From Dactylorhiza incarnata (Eukaryota; Streptophyta; Magnoliopsida; Asparagales; Orchidaceae), in assembly GCA_033032865.1 (NCBI GenBank), contig JAWHQI010000064.1, positions 9,238,001 through 9,302,000 on the forward strand: 64,000 bases of DNA, in the 5' to 3' direction. This document shows, one piece after another, positions 37,401 to 47,437 of this stretch (its first letter is position 1; each line of letters begins with the position of its first letter). Below the pieces are notes generated by a model. It did not search any database. It was not told where the DNA came from and saw only the letters and a program-made list of their open reading frames with translations. A program made the position numbers and the translations under genes.

Positions 37401-37536
37401 CCAGGAGTTTAGCTACTTCCTCTTCGATCGCCTTCAACCGCTCGGGGGCAAAGTTCCTCTTCTGTTGAATTACAGGCCTGCAGGCGGGGTTGATGTTTAG
37501 AGAGTGATAAATGACTTCGGGATCTATCCCGGGCAT
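34456..37536 (-). pseudogene. J: pol (RT, RNase H, second RNase H, integrase)
   Basis: One frame from 37536 to 34456 with two internal stops, both UAG: 36391-36393 (in the first RNase H) and 35689-35691 (before integrase). RT (about 37480-36700): VVMVKKASGKWRMCVDYSNLN, LLSFMDAYSSYNQI, MSFGLKNAGATYQRLM, EYVDDMLVKS. First RNase H: degenerate gypsy type ending in the LPRPDIKSQVLADFVVE connection. Second RNase H (about 36240-35830): WTLYIDGASGAEGAGAG, NNIAEYEAL, IYADSQLVV; this extra domain marks Tat elements. Integrase: zinc domain HGGVCGEHLG..CRSCQ, core WGIDLLGP, DNGTQFTG, NGQVEVMNRTILKG; no chromodomain. Acidic catalytic residues appear present. The stops and an upstream frameshift are the visible damage. 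Confidence 0.92.
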
Positions 37537-38144
37537 GTCTTCTGGGCTCCAAGAGAAAATGTCTTCGTTCTCCTGCAGGAAGGTTGTGAACTCTTCCCGC
37601 TCTTCTTGTGATAAGAGCGACCCGACCTGAACAGTCCGAGTTGGGTCCTGCTGGGAGAGCGGTACTTCTACTAGTCCTTCGACGGGCGCTCCTCGCTGCA
37701 GAGTAGCTTCGTCTCGTAGATCGAAGTTATTGATGTTGAGAGCGGTTGCCTTTGCTGGTTAAGCTTGCTTCAAGTAGCAGGTTCTGGCTGCCTCCTGGTT
37801 CCCTCTTACGACCCCTATGCCGGCGGCGGTCGGGAACTTCATAGCAAATGAGGAATAGATGGGACTGCTCCAAAGATAGACTGGAGCGGTCTCCCGAAGA
37901 TGGCATTATAGGCGGAAATGGATTCCACCACCACGAACTGGATGCTGTATGTTGACTGTCTCAGAAACTCGCCCAATGTGACTGGGAGAGTGATCATGCC
38001 TTGAATAGGGACAGGTCGGTTGTCGAAGCCGTAGATGGGCCCGGCTGCAGGGCTGAGATGATCTTTTGTGAACTTCATACTTTGCAAAGTAGAAAGGAAT
38101 AGAACATCAACTGAGCTTTCATTATCGACCAATATCCTCTTCAC
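37537..38144 (-). pseudogene. J: aspartic protease region
   Basis: The frame at 38144-37839 reads RILVDNESSVDVLF..., the Tat protease active-site region. The expected VDxGSS has Glu for Gly (VDNESS), which should damage the flap/active-site turn. Later residues YNAIFGRPL match the conserved ILGRP-like motif. A frameshift between 37839 and 37536 separates it from RT, and a stop lies near 37760. Confidence 0.8.
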
Positions 38145-39503
38145 GTTAAAGCAAGGGTCCCCGATCCCTGCGCTGATTACGAGGTGATCCTGGTACGGTA
38201 GTCGTAGTCCTTGCAGGTCTTCTTCCCCGAAAACGATTGTAATATCCTGTTTGAGCTTCTTGTCTTCGTGGTCTCTCGAGGGTTTGACAATCGAGAGGAT
38301 TTGTACCGCCAGGGCGGGAGGTCCAGCGATCGTTTAGATTTCTCCCACGATCGGCCTTCCTCCTTCCACGCCCCGGGGAGCGAGAGGCTTCCCCCTTGCA
38401 TCCCTAGGCTGCTGAGGCTGATTGGGAACCTGACCTTGTAGGAATCTCCCTAGGAGTCCCTGGCGGACGAGACGTTCGATTTCGTCTTTAAGTCTGGTGC
38501 ACTCTTCGGTGGTATGCCCGGTCCCCCGATGGAACTCGCAGTACCTGGACTGATCGCCCCTTGGGTTTGGGGCTAACGCCCGAGGTACGCGGAGCTCTGG
38601 GTTGTTCTAAATGGCATAGAGTACATTTATTCTGGTGGTATTTAACGGAGTGTAGACCCTGGGAGGCTGCGGACCCAGGTCTCTTCAGGGGTCGCGGCGA
38701 CGTTCATCATTACGACGTACCTCGTCACGCCGCTCTTCTCGTCCTCGAGGGGCTTGATCTGACCCTCTCTTTCTTCCTTAGCTACCTTCGAACTATCGAC
38801 GGTGCGCTTCGATGGCCTCATCGACAGCTATCTGAGCTTCAACCCGATGAACGAGGTCAGGGTAACTTGGCACGGTTTCTCTCATTAGGTCTGAGTAGAA
38901 ACCACTTGGGCGGAGGCCTCCGAGGAAAACTCATCGCAGGAGCTCGGGGTCGACTCCCGGAATCTGTCGAGCCTCGGAGGTGAAGCGCCGGAAAAAATCC
39001 TTCAAGGTTTCCCCATCGTTCTGGCGGATTCTCGAGAGATGGGAGGGATCTCGAACAATCCTACGATTGGCTATGAACTGGTCCACGAACTGCTGCGCCA
39101 TTTCTGCGAAGTTGTTGATGGCCCCATCTCGCAGGGAGTGGAACCAAGTGCGTGCCTGTCCCTTCAAGGTTGCCGGGAACACTTGACAGAGGAGTTGATC
39201 GGGAGTGCTGTAAATCCTCATGATGGTGGTGAAGTGATTGACATGTTCCAGGGGGTCATCCGTCCCATCGAACGTTTTGATGTTGGGAAGCTTAAAATCG
39301 TTCGGAATTGGATGAGCCAAGACTTGAGGCGATAGTGGGGAGCCGTGATGTGCGGGACGGCGAGCGAGGGCTGCACGTCGCCCTGCCTGACCGTACACTT
39401 CCGCTATCATGTCGCGTATCTCCTCTCGCGTGGTTCTTTCTACTATTCGGCCGAGAGCAGCTCTTCCTTGACGATGGTGATGGGGGTCAGCCTCCGGTCC
39501 TCT

Positions 39504-41619
39504 TGTAACACCTGCATCCGTTCGGGAGCATATAACAGAGGGTCCGGCCGGGGCCCCACGCTATATACTACAAAACAAATGGGAACATCACTTAATTGAA
39601 ATATCGAATGACTCTAAACAACGAACCTAACTCAGAGCATTCTATGTGGAAGCAAAAGAGAGAGACAAGATATATAAACCACAAAACCCGAACCCGGGTA
39701 TGTCCACTTATATTACTTGAAATGAAATGTCTTATACAACAAAATTCAGGCACAACGGCCATACAAATTACCAACATCGGCGCGCAGGCCGGCCATATAT
39801 GAAACAAGAGAACATCAAAAAGGCCTTCAAGGGCCGCAGCAGCGCAGGGGCTTCAGCCCGCTATGTTCCCGCTCGGTCCAGCACCTGCACAACAAGCCCA
39901 CCAAAAACGGTGGCAAAACAGGGCAACGGTCAGCTACGACTGACCAAATTATAACGACCTCACCCCTTCGAGGGGGTGGCAGTTACCGTCCCTGCAAGAG
40001 CATCACAGCATATATATATATAACAGAATAAAGCGGCTGGCACGACCCATAACAATTCATACATATGCATCAATCACAAACGTGGGAATGGCCTCCACGT
40101 CTCGTGCTCTCAGGCACTCTTTGGTGTACTCCGCCTTCCACCACCATCCACTCTTGATGGCTTTGCCCTCCGAGGCTAAAGTCGGTGGCCCGAATACCCG
40201 GGCTCTCCCGTGCTTTAATTATGAACATCACATAGTCCGAAGCCTCTTCCCATTGCTTCCCGACATGATGTACGAGACTCACTAATCAGGTGCTGCATTG
40301 GTGCGGTTTCAGGTTCGCCAAATGCCCGTTGTTCACAGCTCTCGTTGTACAACACGAAAAGCAGGTATGGCGTCCCCTCAGCCCAGGTATTCTCAAATAG
40401 CCGGCTCTACGGGCCGCTAAGTCATCCACCAGGACACCCTCACAGGTCGGGCACACAGGCCCCAGGTCCTCTCAATAGGTGGGCACAACAACATCACCAG
40501 AACTCAGTCTGGGAGCTGTCGCTGGCGTTAACGCTAACGCCTGGCGACAGTGCACAAAAAACCCATTTTGGCTTCTAGCTGTGGGTGCTTCCCGGGGCAC
40601 ACCCCCAGGCATTGCTGCACATGCAGTAGCACTCCCACTGCCTCAGAATGCACAAAATCACCAGAACTAAGTCTGGGAGCTACCGCCCGGCGATAACGCT
40701 AACGCCAGGCGACAGTGAACAGAACCTCCAATTCTGCTTCTAACTTCGGGTGCTCCCCAGGGCACACCCCCATACGTTGTTGCGCATGCAGTAGCACCCT
40801 CTAGTCCTACGAAGCAGGATATCAACACGGAGTTTCCCCCGGCACGCATAATATCAAAAAGCATCACCAACCCGGACGAACCGTCTCGGATGGGCTTCAC
40901 ACAACGCGCCTACGTCCATTACACGCATGGACTCTACATGTATGCAAGATTTGACGGGGATAACACGAATCCATCCGTCGGAGGTCACGACCTCACCCTT
41001 TTGGGTAGGGACCTTAAATATGCACGGAAATGGACTAACACATGTCCAAAAGAGGGTAGAAAAGATCGTTACCCTTAGACGTCGCTTCGAGGCCATAGCT
41101 TGATTTTTGGCACGGTTGGAAAGGAGCGTCTAGCTCTCCTCTACGCGTAGCCACCAACGTTGAGGGATTCCGATGAGTGTAGCTCCACCAAATCCAAGCC
41201 CTAGGGTTAGGAAGCCCTATTCATCATCATCTCCAAAGCCCTCCTTCTCTCCAAACCAAAACCCTTAAGTGAATAAGGAAGTCAAGTGAGTTTCGGCCAC
41301 CCTATGCCAGCTCCCGAGCCAATCAACCCAAAACCAGCCCCAAAAGTCCAAGTGCCATCAATGCCCACGATTTCGGCCGCAAAGTACATTTTGGAGATGT
41401 CGCCGGGCGGTAGCGATATCGCCTGGCGATAGCTCTAAAGAACCGACTCCGACCAGTCAACGCCACTGCTTTGAACAGTGCATGACACGTGTCACGGTGT
41501 CGCCGGCGTTAGACTTACCGCCGCGCGACAGCCTTTCGACAGAACCTTCTCAACAGAACGCTATCGCCGGCGATAGCGTTGGATTCCAGAAATCGAATTT
41601 TCTGATTTGAGGTCTTACA
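39504..41619 (-). mobile_element. Solo LTR D
   Basis: 2116 bp with TGTAACACC/GGTCTTACA ends and TSD CCTCT (39499-39503, 41620-41624). There is no internal coding or repeated ends, so a solo LTR is the simplest reading. The minus reading begins TGTAAGACC, like element C. Gypsy (perhaps chromovirus) by terminal style only. Confidence 0.8.
40493..40820. repeat. D: 164-bp tandem duplication with GCTAACGCC dyads
   Basis: Two direct copies, the second beginning at 40657, share ATCACCAGAACT, the AACGCTAACGCC..GGCGACAG dyad, GGGCACACCCCCA and GCATGCAGTAGCAC. Further dyads lie at 41400-41430 and 41495-41590. Confidence 0.75.
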
Positions 41620-42022
41620 CCTCTGACCGGCGGAGCAGGATGCGCGGAGCTTGCAGCGTCGGAGGAATCTTCAGAGACTTCATCTTCCCGAACGGCTCCC
41701 TCGACCGGAGCGTGATTCGGAACTGGGGGCGGCGGAGCGTTCGATGCTGGAGTCTGAATGGGAACTCGAGGTGCCCCAAGGTTTCTCACGAGAGTCAGCA
41801 TCTCGGCTTGTTGCTCTTCCATTTGCCGAATGCGCCCTTCCAGCACCGTTGCAGGCGTAAGCACTGCCTCTTCTGTGAGAGGCACATTGATGAGTGAGTG
41901 GGAGGGAGCTGGGTCGACGCGCCCCTCCGGGATTGAACCTTCAGTAGTGCGAGCACTTCTTCTTGCCATTGCGATTGGCGGCAAGTGTTACCTTCAGTTA
42001 TCTTTGCTGAACTTTGGGAATT

Positions 42023-42043
42023 CGTTTCCCATAGACGTCGCCA
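42023..42043 (-). other. J primer-binding site
   Basis: Minus strand TGGCGACGTCTATGGGAAAC, three bases inside the 5' LTR. It has the TGGCG start and position of a gypsy primer site. I do not assign the tRNA. Confidence 0.7.
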
Positions 42044-42046
42044 AAC

Positions 42047-43732
42047 TGTTGCGGGTCGCTCGGGTGCTTTGGTAGATCGGTCGAATTGAACCACCTTAGC
42101 TCGGAAGCGAACCGAGCGCGCAAATAGTCAATTAAAGATTCGTTGAATACACTGAGACTTTTTAACGTGGAAAACCCGGAAAGGGTAAAAAACCACGCGG
42201 TCGGGGCTGTGCCGACCAAACTTCCACTATCTTCTGGGGGGTTACAATTAGAGGCTTAGAACTCGAGCGCGACAGGCCGCTGCTCGTTACAATAATAGAG
42301 AGAGAGAGAGTTCTGAAGGTGACAGGCCACCTCCAGAAAAACTAAGTCTTTTTCCTTCTGAGAATGTTGGAGAACAAAAGTGAGATACTCCGGAGAACAA
42401 AAGTGAGAATGCTGAGTCGCCTTTCGGGACGAAGGAAATCTTCAAGTCCACAAAGGAGATCTTCAAGCGCCGAAGGAGAATTCCGCGAAAGTCTGCAAGA
42501 AGCTCTCCCGGGTCCAGAAGGCAAGGTCCTTTGAAATGAAGCTTTGGGGCTCCTTTTATAGCTTTGGCTGGGGGTAGCCCGGTAATTTCGCCATTGTAAC
42601 CACCGTAACCACCTGGCGGACGAATCATGTTTTCTGGTTCGGAGCACACGGATCGCCATTTTTCGTAAATGACCATCTTGCCCTTCGGGCAGTTCGGGCA
42701 GTTTTGTTGGAGGCAAAAAAGGCGACAAGCTGTTCCTGAAATCTGAGAAACTGGAAAGACAAAAAGTGAGCATGCTATAAAGACAAAATGTGAGCACGCT
42801 AGAAAGACAAAATGTGAGCACGCTAGAAAGACAAAAAGTGAGCGTGCCCGAAATGTGAAAGTGCTCTGAGCGAGCTCATGAGTGTTCTGAGCACGTAACG
42901 AACGGGGAATTGCTCCGAGCGGAGTCCGGAGCCTGAAAAACGGGCGGCGAGCCAGAAGAGGGGGGACTCACCCCAACCTTGCTACGGGGGAGAGCAGTTC
43001 GACCGCACCTAAAGGTGGGAGTGGCGCGGCCGCACCCGAGGGAGGGGCGCGACTTTGCTTGGCCGCACCCCAAGGGGGTGCGACTTGGTCGCACCCCACA
43101 TGGGGTGCGGCTTGGCTCGGCCACACCCAAGGGGGTGCGGCTTGGCCGCACCCCTCACGGGGTGCAGTTTGGCCGCACCCCAAGGGGGTGCGGCTAGGCC
43201 ACACCCCACATGGGGTGCGGCTTGGCCGCACCCCTCATGGGGTGCGGTTTGGCCGCACCCCACATGGGGTGCAGCTTGGCCGCACCCCACATGGGGTGCA
43301 GCTTGGCCGCACCCCTCATGGGGTTCGGCTTGGCCGCACCCCTCATGGGGTTCGGCTTGGCCGCACCCCTCATGGGGTGCGGGTTGGCCGCACCCCAAGT
43401 TGGTGCGGCTTGGCCGCACCCCACATGGGGTGCGGCTTGGCCGCACCCCTCATGGGGTGCGGCTTGGCCGCACCCCCCCCCCCCCCCCCCCCCCACTATG
43501 GGGGGTGCGGCTATTCACACCCCACTAGTGGGGTGCCGGCTAATCGCACCCCAGTAGTGGGGTTCGGCCACGGCGGGGCACGACGTGCGTTTCGTGCGTC
43601 TTTGCGCGTTGGCGGCGGAAATGGCGGCTTCGGTTTCTTTAACTTGGGCGATCATGCGTTGACCGTTGACCCCACCTCCTGTTAGTGGAGTTTTTCCTAG
43701 ACGCACCCCAAGGCCTCTAAGGATCTGTAACA
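42047..43732 (-). repeat. J 5' LTR
   Basis: 1686 bp. It matches 32084-33514 but is longer because its palindrome array is expanded. TATA box CTATAAAAGG (minus) at 42552-42561. The leader carries GTGAGCATGCTAGAAAGACAAAA tandem units at about 42740-42850 and a (GA)n run near 42297-42310. Confidence 0.92.
43055..43500. repeat. J 5' LTR palindrome array and poly-C tract
   Basis: About fourteen head-to-tail units of the CCGCACCCC..GGGGTGCGG dyad, roughly 28-31 bp each, with centres CA, TCA, AAG or AAGT. The array ends in 22 consecutive C (43473-43494). The 3' LTR has only about six units and no long C run. Long frames on both strands here are repeat artefacts. Confidence 0.9.
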
Positions 43733-43737
43733 GTAAT

Positions 43738-44182
43738 ACTCTAACTAGGAAGAATGAATCACAAAACACCATCTCTATCTAATTTACACAAAATTAAAAT
43801 ATTTGATTTTATAAATACCAAAACTATGTTCCTTCGATTATTTGGATTATTATTAACCCTTTCACAATTGTGTTATATCATAATTAGGAATGATACAACA
43901 AGCCGTGACCACTATATCATCAAGTTTGGAATGATACGATTAATAATCCTAATATCAGGACACAAACAGCAACCTTAGTATTCATTTTTGGAATGATACT
44001 CAATTCAACTTTTGAATAGAAATAATTGGGTAAATCATCAATTTTGGAATGACTGACAATTATTTAATCTTAGGATTTCATCAGGTAGCATCTGAAATAC
44101 TTTAGTGTACTCAATCTAAATGCTTGAATGTATGCATATTTCATTTCTACAATCTTAAACATAAAACAGGTATTAAGTCCTA
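43738..44182 (-). other. G: 3' non-coding spacer, right part
   Basis: AT-rich sequence between the pol stop of G and nested J. No ORF beyond 75 codons and no other signal seen. Confidence 0.65.
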
Positions 44183-44323
44183 CTAGTTAGACTGTAATCT
44201 CATATCCCTCGATGTTTTAGATGTAAGAACCTTACATAAGGCCTTAGTAAGGACATCTGCTACATTATCTTTTAATCTCACATCTAGTAGAAAATTTATT
44301 CCCTGACTAGTGAGATAGGTCAA
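44183..44323 (-). pseudogene. G: C-terminal end of RNase H
   Basis: The minus frame reads LTYLTSQGINFLLDVRLKDNVADVLTKALCK.., the usual copia RNase H tail (VADxLTKAL), with a stop at 44183-44185. It joins MKHAW at 46065 in frame across nested element I once one CCAGG copy is removed. Confidence 0.8.
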
Positions 44324-44328
44324 CCAGG

Positions 44329-46060
44329 TGATACGCCCGAAACCGGTGTGTATTTAAAACGCAAGAGCACGTGCCGTGTCAAGTAATAAAGTGAGAATCG
44401 AGATCGTTTCCACGGAGAGGTGGGTGATTCAGTGCTTGCAATTATTGTGCTGCCTTTTCTTTAAATTCAAGCGGAATAATATGATGGTTCAAAGTAACAA
44501 AAAACTTGAAATAAAACTTCTAATTACGGGATTTAAACTAGAGAAATGGAAGGAAAATATTTTGTTATCAGTGATCAAAGATAATCTTGTATCATGATTT
44601 CCTAAGTCTAGTGTGACAAGCCCTTGAAGATAGTTTTGCGATGATGAGTGGTGACACGTCTTGCAACGATTTTAGAATAGAAATCTGTACCTCTCGATAT
44701 CGGAAGTCCCTAGTTCTCTATTACTCCGGAGATGAAATAAGAACCGCATAAAGGATGAAAACCAAAGTTGCTAGTATCAAGAGGAAATCTCTTTCTCCCT
44801 TCAAATACTATACCGAATCCACGATAAACTTACGCGACTCCTCTCTCGATTTATGAAGCGCAGTAAAAAGATAAAATCTTGGCCAAAGATTTCAAATTAA
44901 AGATCATGAATTAAGCATAAACATTCACCAATCAATCACAAATCTAGAAATTTAAGAAGTTGTCATCACACTTGACAAAGTACTCACACAATACAAGATT
45001 AAAACAAATTAGTTCATAACGATGGGGGAAGAACACCACAAAATAAGAAAGATCTTACAGTGCATGGTGTAGAAAAAATGAAATAGCGTAGGAATTCTGA
45101 TGCAGCACGCCCAGGGCCGACCCACCCTGGCTCGGCCAGAAGGAACACGTTCCAGTCGCACTGCCGGGCTGAATCCCAAGCACTCCAACCCGTCTCCGGC
45201 CCCACCACAGAGCCGTTAGGTTGTTGAGGCCAGGGCTCGATCCCCCGACCTCCTTGATAAAGAGTCTTCAGGCAGACTCTCATCACAAACTGCAGCTCAG
45301 TTGGTGATGAGAGTCTGCCTGAAGACTCTTTATCAAGGAGGTCGGGGGATCGAGCCCTGGCCTCAACAACCTAACGGCTCTGTGGTGGGGCCGGAGACGG
45401 GTTGGAGTGCTTGGGATTCAGCCCGGCAGTGCGACTGGAACGTGTTCCTTCTGGCCGAGCCAGGGTGGGTCGGCCCTGGGCGTGCTGCATCAAATTCAGT
45501 CACCGAAGAGTGCCGAACCGCTCCTTCTTCAAGATTTGGCCAGCCCTAACCTTCTTCCTCCTTTTTGTCGAGTTCCCCTCTCTCTCTCCTTAAAACTCCC
45601 CAATATATTTTCTCCAGATGCCATTTACTCCCTCCAAATACTGCTAAATAAGTCCCACACGTTTCCCAAGGGACGCCACCTTCCAATTTTGTGAATGGCG
45701 GTTGTTTTAAAATTTCGGAATTTTGAATTCACCAAAAAGGTTGCAACCTTTTTTTCTGGGTGTTGCAACACTCGCGCTGTGCCTGCATTACCAAACCGCG
45801 AATTGAATCGTTGCAACTATTTATTTTCCGTGCGTTGCAACCTTTTTCCAGGATATGTGAATTTTGGTTGTTTTCCTTTTTCCAATCTGATTCCTTTGGC
45901 ACACCTGTCAAAAATACAATGGAAAAAGACCAACTTAGCCTTGAATTTAATAACAAAATATTTACTTACATTTTTATCATATTTATACTTATTCATGCCA
46001 GATTAGCCGAGTATTTCGTCAGAACTAATGGCTTAGATAACTACTTTTTAGAAGTTATCA
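44329..46060. mobile_element. Element I: LTR-like insertion with TGATA..TATCA ends
   Basis: 1732 bp with TGATACGCCCG start and AGTTATCA end. TSD CCAGG at 44324-44328 and 46061-46065, inside the RNase H of G. Its first 110 bp (GCAAGAGCAC, GTCAAGTAATAA, CGTTTCCACGGAG) echo the LTR ends of element H (CAAGAGCACC, TCAAGTGTCGTATTCCACGG), suggesting a related gypsy family. No internal end repeats or coding: probably a solo LTR that later received the inverted SINE pair at its centre. Confidence 0.78.
45098..45492. repeat. Inverted pair of tRNA-like SINE copies
   Basis: Two 189-bp arms (45098-45286 and 45304-45492) are reverse complements, by eye almost without mismatch, around a 17-nt loop. The right arm reads like a tRNA-derived SINE head: GCTCAGTTGGTGATGAG resembles an A box and GGGATCGAGCCCTGG a B box, about 45 nt apart. 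Frames running through either arm are identical mirror translations and not genes. Confidence 0.7.
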
Positions 46061-47437
46061 CCAGGCATGTTTCATCCGCAGTTGTCTTCGCTTTCCTTTG
46101 AACCGAGTTTTAATTGCAATGGTTTTTGTGGCTTGATTATCATAAAATATCGATATAGAGTTCATTTTCAGACTCGTCATTGGAATGTCCATTATCAGAT
46201 CTCTAATCAACTTTGCCTCTTCTACAACTGAAGCGAGAGCATAGAGTTCTGATTCCATAGAGGATAGTGCAATGCATGTCTGCCTCTTAAACTTCCAAGC
46301 TACGATAACTCCTCTTAGTGTAAACACAAAACTACTAGTGGATCAACTCTCACCAATATCTGAGCACCATGAGGCATCAGAATACCCTTCAATCACAGGA
46401 GGATTTCCACTGTAACATAAAACATATTTTTCAGTGTACTTTAAGTACCGCATTGGGCTTTCTACGGAGTCTTAGTGGTCCTTTCCAGGGTTACAAGTGA
46501 ATCTACTTAACATGTCAATCGTAAAGGCTATGTTAGGTCTAGTGCAGGTAGAATCATACATGAGACTTCCCATGAGTTTGGAGTAATCCAACTGTTTAAT
46601 AGGTGAACTGTCATTAGGTTTCATTCTATTATTATAATCGTATGGAGTCTCAATCTTTTTGTTTTTATCATAACCCCACTTTTCCAAAATATTTCTTATA
46701 TAGTGACTCTGACTTAGGGTAATACCCTTCTCAGTGAAGTTCACTTCCATTCCTAAGATGGTTTTCACCATGCCTAAGTTTGTATGTTATATTGTTCCTT
46801 CAAGGTAACTTTAACGTCTTCCACCTAAGACTGTTTAGTACCCAGAATTAGCATGTCATCAACGTACAAGAATATAATGGTCACTGCATTTGAACTCGTT
46901 CTTATATACAGACATTTGTCTGATAGTCTTGATTGAAAACAAATGCCTTTAACACAAGTGTCAAATTTCTCATGCCACAACTTTGGTGTTTGCTTCAATC
47001 TGTAAAGTGACTTAATCAACTTACAGACCTTGTTTTCTAGACCTTCTATGACAAACCCTTCAGGTTAGTGCATGTAGATCTCTTTAGTCAGATCTCCATT
47101 TAGAAATGCATTCTTGACATCCATCTGATGAACGGTAAGATGTTAAATAGATGCTATAACGAGAAGAATCATAATCGTCGCAATGTGACAAACAAGTGAG
47201 TATATATCAAAGTAGTATATACCACTCACTTGAGTGTAGCCTTTTGGCAACTAGAGGTGTTTTGTATTTAGCGATAATCCCATCAGGATTTAGTTTCTTC
47301 TTCAAAACCAACTTTGTTCCCTATGGTTCTAGCCCCTTTGGGCAGGTCAACTAAAGTCCAAGTGTGGTTTTGCATGATAGAGTTCATCTCATCATCGACG
47401 ACTTCTTTCCACAATAAAGAATCCCTAGATTGCATCG
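46061..47437 (-). pseudogene. G: reverse transcriptase and RNase H
   Basis: Decayed copia RT/RNase H in several frames. Near 47120-47040 the minus strand reads a FLNG-type region and PEGFVIEGLENKVCKL. 47019-46825 carries SLYRLKQTPKLWHEKF and FLYVDDMLILG. 46771-46472 has LGMEVNF and STCTRPNIAFTIDML. 46327-46058 has the SSMESELYALASVVEEA and YDNQATKTIA motifs. It is interrupted on the right by H and on the left by I. Multiple stops and frameshifts. Confidence 0.85.

Larger units (their letters stand above)
38145..41984 (-). pseudogene. J: gag, split by solo LTR D
   Basis: Starts at about 41984 (or the in-frame ATG 15 bases later), 40-60 nt after the primer site, with a Pro/Ser-rich N terminus and a heptad-like RIRQMEEQQAEMLTLVRNL segment. 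D interrupts at 39504-41619. The frame resumes at 39498 in phase when one CCTCT copy is dropped. The core (39410-38931) is Retrotrans_gag type: NIKTFDGTDDPLEHV, ATLKGQARTWFHSL, LSRIRQNDGETLKDFFRRF. The C-terminal zinc motif CEFHRGTGHTTEEC lies near 38500, as usual in Tat gag. Further frameshifts occur between 38931 and 38400. Confidence 0.85.
30909..43732 (-). mobile_element. Ty3/gypsy Tat-type element J
   Basis: 12.8 kb with a TSD GTAAT at 30904-30908 and 43733-43737, inserted in the 3' spacer of G. LTR ends TGTTGCGGG...CTGTAACA. Minus orientation with primer site at 42023-42043, gag, protease, RT, RNase H, archaeal-type second RNase H, integrase, then a 3' region with tandem repeats. The order with a second RNase H before integrase is diagnostic of the Tat lineage. 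Gag is split by solo LTR D. The 3' LTR has an unusual tandem duplication. Several stops and a frameshift make it non-functional. Confidence 0.92.

Noticed and set aside
33011..43685. Long ORFs (up to 248 codons) through the two J LTR palindrome arrays
   Set aside because: All are Gly/Pro/His-rich translations of the CCGCACCCC..GGGGTGCGG repeat, open on both strands in several frames.
45287..45360. Possible functional tRNA gene at the A-box/B-box motifs
   Set aside because: No cloverleaf or acceptor stem pairing that I can draw, and it is part of a longer inverted duplicate; SINE-like is the better reading.
45014..45549. Two 80-90 codon ORFs with identical protein sequence
   Set aside because: They are the two arms of the inverted SINE pair read in opposite directions.
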